The notes: generated from the sequence alone by a model not told the origin. A DNA stretch of 64,000 bases from Acidobacteriota bacterium (GCA_021324935.1 JAJPIE010000037.1:62001-126000), one strand, 5' to 3'. Shown: positions 8,926-18,456, counted from the first letter of the stretch. Program-made: numbers and translations.

Positions 8926-10278
8926 TTACGGCGAAGCCGCGGCGCCTCTGGCCTGCGCCAGCACGCCGCGCACAAAATCGTCCGCGTTACCCAGATAATT
9001 GCGCATGTCAAAAAGCCCCTCAAGATCCGCGGGAGTCAGGTAACCGCGCAGGCCCGGATCCTCGCGCAAGATGTCCTTCAAATGCTTTTGCTCGGAAAGA
9101 GCTTTCTGGCAAGCCGCTTCCACCAGCATGTGCGCAGGTAGTTTGCCCAGCCTGTCGCCCAGCGCCATGGTCACGGCCTCGGCGAAAATCAACCCGCGCG
9201 TCGCGTCCAGGTTCTGCCGCATTCGTGGCGCATCGACCCGCAATCCCGGAAGCATCTCCGTCATCTGGTGCAGCGCGCCTCCCGCCAGGGAAACAATTTC
9301 CGGCAAGGTTTCCCATTCTGCCTGCCAGCCGCCCAGTGCGCGCTGATGTTCCTGCTGCATAGCCGCGAGCATCGTGGAGACAAGTGCCGGCACGCGGAGC
9401 GAGGTAGCCAGCACCGCGGCGCAAGCCACCGGGTTTCGCTTGTGCGGCATGGTGGAGGAACCGCCGCGGCCCTCACCGGCCGGCTCGGCGAGCTCGGCAA
9501 TTTCCGTTTGTGCGTGCAGCGAAATGTCCCTTGCGATTTTTCCCAAGGTCCCTACGCAAAGCCCCAACGCGGCAGCAATTTCAGCGAGGCGATCGCGATG
9601 CGCGTGCCAAGCCATTGCCGGCAGCGGAAGTTGCAATTCTTCGGCAAGCGCCTGAGCGACTTGCGGCCCGCGGCCGGACAACGCCGCCAGCGTCCCCACC
9701 GCGCCGCCAAACTGCAACACGAGATCGCGCGCGCGAAGCTCGGAAAGCCGCGCTCGGTGTCGCAGAATCGCATCGAGCCACCCGGCGGCAATTAATCCAA
9801 AGGTCGTAGGGAGGGCCTGCTGCAACCAGGTGCGGGCCACAACGGGCGTGCGGCGGTGCTTCTCTGCCAGCTCGGCCAGCGCGGTCACCAGCCGAGCGAG
9901 GTCCTGCTCCATGATCGTTAGCGCCCGGCGAAGCTGCAGCACCATCGCGGTGTCGATGGCGTCCTGGCTCGTCGCTCCCCAATGGACGAAGCGCGCCGCA
10001 TCCTTATTCTCGTTGGCGACAGCTTCCGTGAGCTGCTTTACCATCGGGATGACGATGTTTCCGGCGAGGGCCGCCTGCGAAGCAATCTCTTCCACGCGAA
10101 AAAGTTCGGCGCGGCACGCCGCAGCAATCGCTTTCGCGTCAATTTCAGGAATCACGCCCACTTTTGCTTCCGCTGCGGCCAGGGCGGCTTCAAATTGCAG
10201 CAGGCTTTGGATGGTTCCTGACTCGGAGAAGATCGATTGGATGGGCTTGTAGCGGAATAAGTCGTCGAAGAGTCTCAT
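8926..10278 (-). CDS. pcaB: 3-carboxy-cis,cis-muconate cycloisomerase
   Basis: This 450-aa member of the fumarase/aspartase superfamily lactonises 3-carboxy-cis,cis-muconate to 4-carboxymuconolactone. The superfamily signature GGSSTMPHKRNPVACA lies near residue 275. HWGATSQDAIDTAMVLQL and the N-terminal FSESGTIQSLLQFEAALAAAEA are typical of the bacterial PcaB type. It lies 18 bases upstream of the chosen pcaD start and about 124 bases downstream of pcaF in the same operon. Confidence 0.95.
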   Translation of the reverse strand: MRLFDDLFRYKPIQSIFSESGTIQSLLQFEAALAAAEAKVGVIPEIDAKAIAAACRAELFRVEEIASQAALAGNIVIPMVKQLTEAVANENKDAARFVHWGATSQDAIDTAMVLQLRRALTIMEQDLARLVTALAELAEKHRRTPVVARTWLQQALPTTFGLIAAGWLDAILRHRARLSELRARDLVLQFGGAVGTLAALSGRGPQVAQALAEELQLPLPAMAWHAHRDRLAEIAAALGLCVGTLGKIARDISLHAQTEIAELAEPAGEGRGGSSTMPHKRNPVACAAVLATSLRVPALVSTMLAAMQQEHQRALGGWQAEWETLPEIVSLAGGALHQMTEMLPGLRVDAPRMRQNLDATRGLIFAEAVTMALGDRLGKLPAHMLVEAACQKALSEQKHLKDILREDPGLRGYLTPADLEGLFDMRNYLGNADDFVRGVLAQARGAAASP

Positions 10279-10402
10279 CGCTGCGATTGTCTCCGCACTT
10301 CAGCTACCGATTGGGCTGGCCGCCCAGCTAGCATACATCTTCTTTCGAAAAATGTTGGGCCGCGTTGGTTTCGCGTGCGCTCTGCCGGCGAGGTGGTTCG
10401 AT

Positions 10403-11608
10403 CTAGACGCGCTCCAGAATCAACGAAATCCCCTGACCCACGCCAATGCACATCGTGCATAGGGCATAGCGCCCCTTCGTTCGCTGCAACTGGTAGACAG
10501 CCGTGGTGACCAGCCTCGCGCCGCTGGCGCCCAGAGGATGCCCGATCGAGATCGCACCGCCATTCGGATTCACATTCGCCGCGTCATCCGCCACGCCCAA
10601 TTCTCGCAAAACGGCCAGCGCCTGCGAAGCGAACGCTTCGTTCAGCTCGATCACGTCCATTTGCCCAATGTTCATTCCAGTCTTCGCCAGCACCTTTTTG
10701 CTTGCCGGAGCCGGGCCAATGCCCATCACGCGCGGTGCCACGCCTGCCGCGGCGGCGGCAACGACTCGAGCTTTGGGCGTCAAAGAATATTTTTTCACGG
10801 CGGCTTCGGAAGCCATCAACACGGCGCAGGCGCCGTCATTGATTCCCGACGCATTCCCGGCCGTCACCGTACCATCGGGTTTCACCACGCCCTTCAATTT
10901 CGCAAGCGCTTCCAGCGTGGTATCGGCGCGGGGATGTTCATCCACCGAAACCAGAATCGGCTCACCCTTTTTCTGGGGAATGGGCACGGAGAAGATTTCC
11001 TCCGCCAGGCGGCCCGCCTTCATGGCGGCTGCCGTGCGCTGCTGGCTGCGCAACGCAAACGCATCCTGATCCGCACGCGAGATTTGATATTCCTCGGCGA
11101 CGATCTCGGCCGTCTCCGGCATCAGGTCCGTGCCGTATTTCGCCTTCATTGCCGGATTCACGAAGCGCCAGCCGATGGTCGTATCTTCCAGTTTCAGGTT
11201 GCGGGCAAACGCAGACTCGGACTTTCCCACCACAAACGGCGCGCGAGACATGCTCTCCACGCCACCCGCAATCAGCAGATCCACTTCGCCGCTTTTTATG
11301 CCGCGTGACGCAGTCGCCACGGCATCCATACTGGAGCCGCAAAGACGATTCACGGTTGTCCCCGATACTTCCTTAGGCAGCCCGGCCAGCAACAGCGCCA
11401 TGCGCGCTATGTTGCGGTTGTCTTCGCCGGACTGGTTTGCGCAGCCGTATATCACGTCGTCTACCGCGTTCCAATCCACTGTTGGATTTCGCCGCACCAA
11501 TTCAGCGATCGGCAGAGCCGCAAGGTCGTCGGTCCTCACGCTCGAAAGGGCTCCTCCGTAGCGGCCAAAGGGCGTGCGGATGGCATCACAAATATAGGCA
11601 GTGTTCAT
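10403..11608 (-). CDS. pcaF: 3-oxoadipyl-CoA thiolase
   Basis: This thiolase of 401 aa cleaves 3-oxoadipyl-CoA to succinyl-CoA and acetyl-CoA. The acyl-enzyme Cys90 lies in NRLCGSSMDAVATA. The His motif is GGAISIGHPLGASGARL and the second Cys is in CTMCIGVGQGISLILERV. The long match to the PcaF/PaaJ subgroup (IYGCANQSGEDNRN) and its place at the head of a pca operon favour the 3-oxoadipyl-CoA enzyme over a general acetyl-CoA acetyltransferase. The CoA transferase (pcaIJ) that would make its substrate is not in the window. Confidence 0.92.
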   Translation of the reverse strand: MNTAYICDAIRTPFGRYGGALSSVRTDDLAALPIAELVRRNPTVDWNAVDDVIYGCANQSGEDNRNIARMALLLAGLPKEVSGTTVNRLCGSSMDAVATASRGIKSGEVDLLIAGGVESMSRAPFVVGKSESAFARNLKLEDTTIGWRFVNPAMKAKYGTDLMPETAEIVAEEYQISRADQDAFALRSQQRTAAAMKAGRLAEEIFSVPIPQKKGEPILVSVDEHPRADTTLEALAKLKGVVKPDGTVTAGNASGINDGACAVLMASEAAVKKYSLTPKARVVAAAAAGVAPRVMGIGPAPASKKVLAKTGMNIGQMDVIELNEAFASQALAVLRELGVADDAANVNPNGGAISIGHPLGASGARLVTTAVYQLQRTKGRYALCTMCIGVGQGISLILERV

Positions 11609-11740
11609 GGTCGGGAGATACTTCCTTTCCTTTCAGTCTACCGTAATCGCACAGGCGCAGCGCAATCGCTCTACGCGAATTCTGCCGCTTGCAGTAGACT
11701 CTCCTGGGGCCGCATTGGCCTGCCAAATCAATCATCCAAT

Positions 11741-12157
11741 ATGCTGACCAACCGACGCGAAATTCTGATCGAATGGGGAGACTGCGACCCATTTGGGATC
11801 GTTTTCTTTCCGCGCTACTTCGAATACTTTGATGCTTGCACGAACGCATTGTTTCATCGCGCGCTGGGTTACCCCAAGGCGGAGATGTTGCGGCGCTTTC
11901 AGATCGCCGGAATTCCGCTGGTTGAAGCGAGCTGCAACTTCAAGGTGCCTTCTTCTTTCGGGGATGTTGTCCATGTTGAATCGCGGGTCACGCGCTGGGG
12001 AACCAGCAGCTTTTCGCTTGACCACAAGCTTTATCGCGGAGACGTGCTGGCTGTCGAGGGCATCGAGAAACGCGTGTGGACAATACGCGAACCGGGTGAT
12101 CCCTCCAGGGTGAAAAGCCAGCCGATCCCGAGGGAAATAATCGAGAAATTCACCTGA
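11741..12157 (+). CDS. Acyl-CoA thioesterase, 4-hydroxybenzoyl-CoA thioesterase type (hotdog fold)
   Basis: This 138-aa hotdog-fold protein carries the 4-HBT active-site motif EWGDCDPFGIVFFPRYFEYFD. Asp16 corresponds to the catalytic aspartate of that family. It is divergent from pcaF and 20 bases before pobA. The context suggests release of 4-hydroxybenzoate (or a related aromatic acid) from its CoA ester, to feed PobA. The substrate is inferred from context and motif only. No ribosome-binding site is visible before the ATG, so translation may be leaderless or weak. Confidence 0.86.
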   Translation: MLTNRREILIEWGDCDPFGIVFFPRYFEYFDACTNALFHRALGYPKAEMLRRFQIAGIPLVEASCNFKVPSSFGDVVHVESRVTRWGTSSFSLDHKLYRGDVLAVEGIEKRVWTIREPGDPSRVKSQPIPREIIEKFT

Positions 12158-12177
12158 ACGGATCGAAGATCTCGCAC

Positions 12178-13371
12178 ATGGCAAACATCCGAACACAAGT
12201 GGGCATTGTGGGTGCCGGCCCGGCGGGCTTGATGCTCGCGCATCTGCTCCACCTGCAGGGAATCGAAAGCGTGGTGCTGGAGAGTCATTCCCGGGAGTAC
12301 GTCGAAAGCCGCGTGCGCGCCGGTGTCCTGGAACAAGGCACTGTGGACATGCTGCGCGAATCCGGTGTTGGCGCCCGGATGGAACGCGAAGGCTTGCAGC
12401 ACGAAGGGGTGGAGTTGCGTTTCGGCGGCAAGGGGCACCGCATCGATTTTCAGCATCTCGTCGGTAAATCGATCACCGTCTACGGCCAACAGGAGGTGGT
12501 GAAGGACCTGATTGGCGCCCGCATTGGCTATGGCCAGCCCATTTTCTTTGAGGCCGAGGCCCTGCACGTCTCCGAATTTGACGCGCAGCCGAGGATCCGC
12601 TACGCCTGTCAAGACGCCGAACACGAAGTCGCGTGCGACTTCATCGCCGGCTGCGACGGATTTCACGGCATTTGCCGGCCGGCGGTTCCCGCGGAGCGCG
12701 TCCGCTTCTACGAGCGGCAGTATCCCTTCGCTTGGCTGGGCATCCTCGCCCACGTTCCGCCCGCGTCGCATGAGTTGATCTATAACTATCACGAACGTGG
12801 TTTTGCATTGCTCAGCATGCGCACTCCGGAAATCTCGCGTCTTTATTTGCAATGCGAACCAGACGAACAAATACAGAATTGGTCCGACGAGCGAATTTGG
12901 CAGGAATTGCGTATCCGGATGGCCACTCATGAGGGATTTGTGCTGAAGGACGGGCCGATCTTTCAGAAGGGCATTACTCCCATGCGAAGTTTTGTGACCG
13001 AGCCGATGCAGTTCGGCAAGCTGTTTTTGCTGGGCGATGCGGCTCATATCGTGCCCCCTACCGGCGCAAAAGGCATGAATCTTGCCGTTGCGGACGCCCG
13101 CGTACTGACGCGCGGCCTGGTCGAATACTACAAGCGCCGGAGCGCCGGCGATCTTGCGCGTTACACGGAGCGCTGCCTGAAGCGCGTCTGGTTAGGACAA
13201 CGCTTTTCCTGGTGGATGACTTCCATTCTGCATCGCTTCCCTCACGAAGACGATTTCTCACATCAGATTCATCTCGCCGAGCTGGATTATGTCACGCATT
13301 CGCGCGCGGCATCCACTTCGCTGGCCGAAAACTATGTCGGCCTGCCCTTCGACACCCCCGGTTTGTTCTGA
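12178..13371 (+). CDS. pobA: 4-hydroxybenzoate 3-monooxygenase
   Basis: This 397-aa FAD-dependent aromatic hydroxylase converts 4-hydroxybenzoate to protocatechuate using NADPH and O2. The three flavin signatures are present: VGIVGAGPAGLMLAHLL near the N-terminus, the DG motif FIAGCDGFHGICRPAVP, and GDAAHIVPPTGAKGMNLAVADA. FAWLGILAHVPP and the 397-aa length match the PobA subgroup. Its product is the entry compound for the adjacent pcaF-B-D-C genes. It follows the thioesterase closely and probably shares its transcript. Confidence 0.96.
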   Translation: MANIRTQVGIVGAGPAGLMLAHLLHLQGIESVVLESHSREYVESRVRAGVLEQGTVDMLRESGVGARMEREGLQHEGVELRFGGKGHRIDFQHLVGKSITVYGQQEVVKDLIGARIGYGQPIFFEAEALHVSEFDAQPRIRYACQDAEHEVACDFIAGCDGFHGICRPAVPAERVRFYERQYPFAWLGILAHVPPASHELIYNYHERGFALLSMRTPEISRLYLQCEPDEQIQNWSDERIWQELRIRMATHEGFVLKDGPIFQKGITPMRSFVTEPMQFGKLFLLGDAAHIVPPTGAKGMNLAVADARVLTRGLVEYYKRRSAGDLARYTERCLKRVWLGQRFSWWMTSILHRFPHEDDFSHQIHLAELDYVTHSRAASTSLAENYVGLPFDTPGLF

Positions 13372-13446
13372 TTTTTCCTTTACCTCTGCGTTTGTGATAG
13401 AACATCTCCATTTTCCTGTGCGCTCTCGAGCCAAGGAATTCCTTCG

Positions 13447-15063
13447 ATGCCATCGTCGCAAACCGTTCATGACGCGATCGTCATCGGCGCCGGCCACAAT
13501 GGCCTGACCGCGGCCGCTTACCTGGCGCGCGCCGGATTGAGAACGCTGGTGCTCGAACGCCGCGACGTCATTGGCGGCTGTTGTGTGACGGAGCAGATCG
13601 CGCCCGGCTGCCGTGCCTCGACCACGTCCTATATCGCCAGCATGTTGCGACCGGAAGTGATTCACGAGTTGCGCCTCGCCGAGTTCGGCTTGCGCATGGT
13701 GCCCTGCGATCCGGGCTTGCAGGTGTCCTTTCCGGACGGCCGCCTGGTTTCCTGGTGGGCCAATCGCGACCGCGCCGCGGACGAATTTCGGAAGATCTCG
13801 CCGAAAGATGCCGAGCGGTTCATCAAAGTGGATGACCAGCTAAAGAAACTGGCGCGTTACCTGCAACCATTTTTTCTCGAGCCGCCGCCGGAATTGGACA
13901 CGCGTACGCCGCAGGGCTGGGGCGATTTGTTCCGGGTCGGCAAGCGATTTCGCGGCATCACCAACGCGGAAGTGGCGCAACTGGTCGCTTTCCTCACCGG
14001 AAGCCTGGGCGATTTTCTCGATAAAAACTACGAAACCGAAACGATGAAAACCATGTTCCTGGCAAATAACGTCTATGGGAAACATGGCGGACCATACCAG
14101 CCGGGCACAGCGATTGGATTGCTGTTTCATCTGTTGAGCGGTGGAGAGCACGAACTCCAGGGCTTTTACGGCCACGTCATGGGCGGGATGGGCTCGATCA
14201 CTCAGGCGCTGGCGGCGTCCGGAAAACAACTTGGAGCGGAGATTCGCACCAATGCTGCGGTCGCGCGAATCGATGCCAGAAATGGAAAAGTGTGCGGCGT
14301 AACCTTGGAGAATGGCACGGAACTCCGCGCAAAAATCGTGCTTTCTAACGCCGACCCCAAGCGCACGTTTCTGAAGTTCACAGATGCAAAAGAATTGCCG
14401 CCGGAATTTCTGGAAGGTGTGCGCGGCATCAAGATGGCGGGACCCTGCGCTAAGGTCAATATGGTATTGAGTGAGGAGCCGCGCTTCAGCGGCACGCCGG
14501 CGACCTCGACGCCGCAGGAGCGCTCGCTTTTTACGCTGGTGCCATCGCTCGAATTTGCCGAACGGTGTTACGACGTAGCAAAATTTGGAGACATTCCGGA
14601 AGAGCTGTGGGTGGATTGCGTAGTAGCATCAAATGCGGACAGTTCGCTGGCGCCTCCGGGCAAGCACATCCTGACGTGCTTTGTGCAGTATGTCCCCTAC
14701 AAGTTGCGCGAAGGCACGTGGGACGAGAAGCGGGAAGTGCTTGGCGACCGCGTAGTGAAGAAGATCGCAGCATATGCACCCAATGTGCCCGGAACAATAG
14801 TTGCGCGGCAGGTGTTGACGCCTCTGGATCTCGAGCGCATTTACGGGCTCACGGAAGGCAACATTTTTCACGGCGACTTGAATCTGGAACAACTATTCTT
14901 CCTGCGTCCATTACCGGGCTGGTCGCAATACCGCATGCCCATTCGGGGATTGTATTTGTGCGGGGCGGGCGCGCACCCCGGCGGCGGCGTGACCGGGGCA
15001 CCGGGACGCAATGCGGCTATGCAGGTCCTGCGCGATCGCAGACGTGGAAAGGTGGGAGTTTAA
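13447..15063 (+). CDS. FAD-dependent oxidoreductase, PYROXD2/phytoene-desaturase-like
   Basis: This 538-aa flavoprotein has an N-terminal dinucleotide-binding motif AIVIGAGHNGLTAAAYLARAG, then LERRDVIGGCCVTEQIAPG. Its C-terminal FAD-contact segment is LYLCGAGAHPGGGVTGAPGRNAAMQVL, the pattern of the PYROXD2/carotenoid-desaturase-like group. It has a good AAGGAA ribosome site. It lies 24 bases before the Rieske oxygenase gene, so the two probably form one unit. The substrate is unknown. Carotenoid synthesis is not suggested by the neighbours; oxidation of an aromatic or amine compound is possible but unproven. Confidence 0.82.
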   Translation: MPSSQTVHDAIVIGAGHNGLTAAAYLARAGLRTLVLERRDVIGGCCVTEQIAPGCRASTTSYIASMLRPEVIHELRLAEFGLRMVPCDPGLQVSFPDGRLVSWWANRDRAADEFRKISPKDAERFIKVDDQLKKLARYLQPFFLEPPPELDTRTPQGWGDLFRVGKRFRGITNAEVAQLVAFLTGSLGDFLDKNYETETMKTMFLANNVYGKHGGPYQPGTAIGLLFHLLSGGEHELQGFYGHVMGGMGSITQALAASGKQLGAEIRTNAAVARIDARNGKVCGVTLENGTELRAKIVLSNADPKRTFLKFTDAKELPPEFLEGVRGIKMAGPCAKVNMVLSEEPRFSGTPATSTPQERSLFTLVPSLEFAERCYDVAKFGDIPEELWVDCVVASNADSSLAPPGKHILTCFVQYVPYKLREGTWDEKREVLGDRVVKKIAAYAPNVPGTIVARQVLTPLDLERIYGLTEGNIFHGDLNLEQLFFLRPLPGWSQYRMPIRGLYLCGAGAHPGGGVTGAPGRNAAMQVLRDRRRGKVGV

Positions 15064-15087
15064 AGCCGGGAAGGGTAAGCTGGGACC

Positions 15088-16233
15088 GTGAAGGAAGCCA
15101 ACGATTCGGGGATGCAACGCTCGCTGCCGAGCGAGTTTTACCGTTCCAGCGAAACATTCGCTCAGGAAAAGGAGAAGATCTTCTGCCTCGAGTGGTTCTG
15201 TGCCGCGCGCGAAGAGCAGATTCCCGCTCCGGGTGATTTTCTGGCGCTGAATGTTCTGGGCGAAAGTGTTTTAGTTGTGCGCACCAAAGAGGGCGAGGTT
15301 AAAGCACACTACAACGTGTGCCGTCACCGGGGCTCAAGGTTGGTTCCCGAACCGGAGGATGACAGCTCTGCGAACATCAAGCTCCTCGGTGGAGTTCTGG
15401 GTGCGAACGGAATTCGATGTCCCTATCATCTGTGGACGTATGCACTGGATGGCAAACTGCTCAACGCACCATATACAAAGGAGGATGAAGGCTTCTGCAA
15501 AGCGGATTTTTCTCTCTACCCCGTGGGTGTAGAACTCTGGGGGGGATTCATTTTTCTGAATTTGACGCCCGAGCGAGCGGCACGCGAGGGAAAGACGTTG
15601 CGAGGTTGCTTCGGGGACGCCATGGAGCGAGTGAAGCGCTACCCTCTAGCTAACCTGCGCTCGGCGCGGCGGATTGTGTACGACGTCGCTGCGAACTGGA
15701 AAATCATTCTGGAAAACTACAACGAGTGTTACCACTGCGGGGCGGTGCATCCCGAGCTGTGTGACGTGGTTCCGGCGTTCCGGCAACAAGGCGGCGCGAC
15801 CTTGGAATGGGAACAAGGCATTCCGCACAAGGAAGGCGCGGTCACGTTCACCTGGACCGGCAAGACGGACCGCGCGCCCTTTCCAGGCCTGGATGAAAAT
15901 GAAAAAGTCCGGCACAAGGGCGAGCTGATATACCCTAATCTCATGCTCAGTCTGGCTTGCGATCACGTCGCTGCCTTCACTCTATGGCCGCAGAGGCCCA
16001 ATCGCACGACGGTAATCTGCGACTTCTTGTTCCATCCCACTGAGACCCGCAAGCCAAGTTTCGATCCTAGCGATGCCGTCGGCTTCTGGGATTTGGTGAA
16101 CCGCCAGGATTGGGAGATTTGCAAGCGTGTGCAGCAAGGTACGCAAGCGCGGGTGCATGAATTTGGCTACTACGCTCCGATGGAAGAATTGAGCCTGGAC
16201 ATCCGTCGTTACGTCCTTGACCGGCTAAAGTAA
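15088..16233 (+). CDS. Rieske non-haem iron oxygenase, alpha subunit type
   Basis: This protein of about 381 aa has a Rieske [2Fe-2S] domain, with ligands CRH in NVCRHRGSR (near residue 78) and CPYH in IRCPYHLWTYALDG (near 111). The catalytic mononuclear-iron site is NYNECYHCGAVHPELC (His-x4-His), with a later acidic ligand probably in the VNRQDWEIC segment. This is the ring-hydroxylating-dioxygenase/choline-monooxygenase fold. No ferredoxin or reductase partner adjoins it; the preceding flavoprotein is the only close redox neighbour. The start is uncertain between GTG 15088 and ATG 15112, as neither has a strong ribosome site. Confidence 0.87.
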   Translation: MKEANDSGMQRSLPSEFYRSSETFAQEKEKIFCLEWFCAAREEQIPAPGDFLALNVLGESVLVVRTKEGEVKAHYNVCRHRGSRLVPEPEDDSSANIKLLGGVLGANGIRCPYHLWTYALDGKLLNAPYTKEDEGFCKADFSLYPVGVELWGGFIFLNLTPERAAREGKTLRGCFGDAMERVKRYPLANLRSARRIVYDVAANWKIILENYNECYHCGAVHPELCDVVPAFRQQGGATLEWEQGIPHKEGAVTFTWTGKTDRAPFPGLDENEKVRHKGELIYPNLMLSLACDHVAAFTLWPQRPNRTTVICDFLFHPTETRKPSFDPSDAVGFWDLVNRQDWEICKRVQQGTQARVHEFGYYAPMEELSLDIRRYVLDRLK

Positions 16234-16274
16234 TTTCTTCCGCGGCGATTACCGTTTCCCGCGATGAATCGATG

Positions 16275-16280
16275 TATACT
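16275..16280 (+). promoter_or_regulatory. Possible -10 box before the DUF4136 gene
   Basis: TATACT lies 55 bases before the DUF4136 ATG in the gap after the Rieske gene. No good -35 is seen at 16-18 bases upstream, so this is a weak candidate. Confidence 0.3.
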
Positions 16281-16334
16281 CCGCGTTGGAATGCTTGCCA
16301 TCGAACCTCCGCCCGACACAAAGGAGAACCAGGC

Positions 16335-16901
16335 ATGAAGAAGTTATCTCTATTGGCGTTCGCCTGGCTGCTGGTGGGCGTCGGCGCTGCCGTGGCTCAG
16401 GATGTGCGCTACAACTACGCGCAAGACGTTGATTTTTCGAAATTCAAAACCTATAAATGGGTGAACATCAAGAACGCGGAGCAGGTGGATGCCATCACCG
16501 CGAAGCAGTTAACCGATGCAATCGACGCCGAGCTTGCAAAAAAGGACCTCACCAAGACTGATTCAGAGAACGCGGACCTCTATCTCGGCTACCAGACCTC
16601 GATCGGTTCGGAAAAAGAGCTCGACGCCTATGCCACCGGGTGGGGCTACGGACCCGGCTGGGGCGGCGGATGGTATGGTGGCGCGGCGCGCATGAGTTCC
16701 GCGACCGTCTCTACCACCACGATTTACACCGGGCAATTGGACCTCGACATGTACGATTCCGCTAAAAGAGAATTGGTGTGGCGCGGGGTCGTATCCAAAG
16801 CGATTGATCCAAAGGCGAATCCGGACAAGCGGCGGAAGAACATCGAAAAATCGATCGCGAAACTTTTGAAAACTTATCCGCCGGCGGCCAAGAAGTCCTA
16901 G
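16335..16901 (+). CDS. DUF4136 domain envelope protein
   Basis: This is a 188-aa exported protein. ATG 16335 follows AAGGAG at 8 bases, whereas the track's earlier start has no ribosome site. The signal peptide is MKKLSLLAFAWLLVGVGAAVAQ, with a likely type I cleavage after AVA and no lipobox Cys. The mature part begins DVRYNYAQDVDFSKFKTYKWV, the N-terminal signature of DUF4136. It ends with DPKANPDKRRKNIEKSIAKLLKTYPP, also typical. A Gly/Trp/Tyr-rich stretch (GWGYGPGWGGGWYGG) sits in the middle. The family has no assigned function. The gene has its own gap on both sides and faces the APC permease tail to tail. Confidence 0.85.
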   Translation: MKKLSLLAFAWLLVGVGAAVAQDVRYNYAQDVDFSKFKTYKWVNIKNAEQVDAITAKQLTDAIDAELAKKDLTKTDSENADLYLGYQTSIGSEKELDAYATGWGYGPGWGGGWYGGAARMSSATVSTTTIYTGQLDLDMYDSAKRELVWRGVVSKAIDPKANPDKRRKNIEKSIAKLLKTYPPAAKKS

Positions 16902-17067
16902 AGCATTTCCAACGTGGCTTCGCGACCCTAAGCTCAGTTTCAGGCAGGGACGCCAGACGGGGATGCAAAGCCCCCTATTGCCAATATTCGGGCACTTCCT
17001 TTAGGCACGTTCTCATCCGCTGGGCCGACCCAAACCTCTCGAACGGAGTTTCACAAAAATGGCGCGT

Positions 17068-18456
17068 TCAAGTGGAACGCCGCCCCAGTTGGAACACCAG
17101 TAGGCCCAATGCGATGAGCGCGCCACTTGAGCCGAGTAGTTTGAAAAAATAAAGAACTTTGTGCGGCTCGCTCTGCGGCGGAATCAGAGACAACCCGATC
17201 GCCAACGTCGCCGTGAACAAGCCGACGACTCCCAGCAGCGACGCGGGAAACGCACGCGAAGACGTAAAAGCGGTAAACGCCGCGCTTTCGGTTGCCGGGG
17301 TCGCATCATCCGGAGATCGGGTGCGGTCCCTCAGGCGGATCAGCGAGGCGAAAATCAGCGCGAACGGGATCATCGTGATCACCACGCAGATCGCGACCAG
17401 TACATCGTAGGCCCCGCCCACGGAAGCGCCCGCCTGCCCCAGAAATACAAAGGCAATCCCGAACAGTCCTTGCGCGAGCACGGATATCCAGGGAGTCTTG
17501 AAGCGCGGATGGAGGTTGCCGAACGCGGCAGGCAGATATCCGTCAAGCCCGGCAACGAACGGCAATCGCGATGCGGCGGCAAGATAGGCACCCGCCGCTC
17601 CGATATTGCTGATGGCGATCAGAAATGCACCCAGTCCAGTGATGCCGCTGAGCCGAAGCCTCTCCGCCGTCTGCGCGATCGCTTGCGCGAGTCCATCCAG
17701 ATTTGACGACTGGCTGCTTGGGATCGCCAGAAGCACACAAAATGTGCCCAGCATGTAACAAAACGCGATGGTCGCCCCGGCGAGCAATAGTGCCCGGGGA
17801 ATGTCTCGCCGCGCGTCCTTGATTTCCTCGGCCATCAGCGAAGCCGTTTCGCAGCCGATAAACGCAAAAATAATCACCGGCCAGAACAGCATGTCCTCCA
17901 CGTGTGCCGTCGGTACCAGACTTCGCGGTGTGAAAGAAGTGGCGGAGCCAAAATTTTTCCAGGCGAGGAGCCCGAGTGCGATAACGATCAGCGCGGGAAC
18001 CCACATGGCAATTGCGCCGAGGTTGTGCGCCCATTTCGCCAGGTTCAAACCAAGAATGTTCAGGATGGTCAGGCCGCTCAGAACAAGGATAGCGAACCCC
18101 ATGAAAAAGATCGGCTTCTGCGAGTAATGGTGCAGCGCAGGATGAAGGAACAAAAGATTGCTGGCCGCAAAATAGAGCACCGCAGGGAAATAAGGAAGAT
18201 TGCTCACCCAATACAGCCAGGCGGAGAGAAAACCGGCGCGCTCGCCAAACGCCTTTTTGATCCAGACGTAAAATCCTCCTTCAGCTGGAAATCGCGTGGA
18301 GAGATGAATCACCGCAAGCGCCAGAGGAATATAGAGGAGCACCCAGGCCGCAAGCCAGATGACCAGCGAAGAGGGGCCATGCGTGGCCGCCGTGGCGATC
18401 CAGCGCAGGCTGATCCCGGTGACCACATAAAACAAAACCAGATCACGGAATCCCAT
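17068..18456 (-). CDS. APC-family amino acid/polyamine permease
   Basis: This is an inner-membrane transporter of about 462 aa with roughly twelve hydrophobic helices. The first is DLVLFYVVTGISLRWIATAA, followed by FPAEGGFYVWIKKAFGERAGFLSAWLYW, matching the APC superfamily TM1-TM3 region. A helix 6-like segment IFAFIGCETASLMAEEIKDARRDIPRA is also typical of the family. The ORF remains open to 18645, but the extra N-terminus does not resemble the family, so MGFRDL at 18456 is preferred. No strong ribosome site supports either. The substrate cannot be predicted. Confidence 0.82.
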   Translation of the reverse strand: MGFRDLVLFYVVTGISLRWIATAATHGPSSLVIWLAAWVLLYIPLALAVIHLSTRFPAEGGFYVWIKKAFGERAGFLSAWLYWVSNLPYFPAVLYFAASNLLFLHPALHHYSQKPIFFMGFAILVLSGLTILNILGLNLAKWAHNLGAIAMWVPALIVIALGLLAWKNFGSATSFTPRSLVPTAHVEDMLFWPVIIFAFIGCETASLMAEEIKDARRDIPRALLLAGATIAFCYMLGTFCVLLAIPSSQSSNLDGLAQAIAQTAERLRLSGITGLGAFLIAISNIGAAGAYLAAASRLPFVAGLDGYLPAAFGNLHPRFKTPWISVLAQGLFGIAFVFLGQAGASVGGAYDVLVAICVVITMIPFALIFASLIRLRDRTRSPDDATPATESAAFTAFTSSRAFPASLLGVVGLFTATLAIGLSLIPPQSEPHKVLYFFKLLGSSGALIALGLLVFQLGRRST

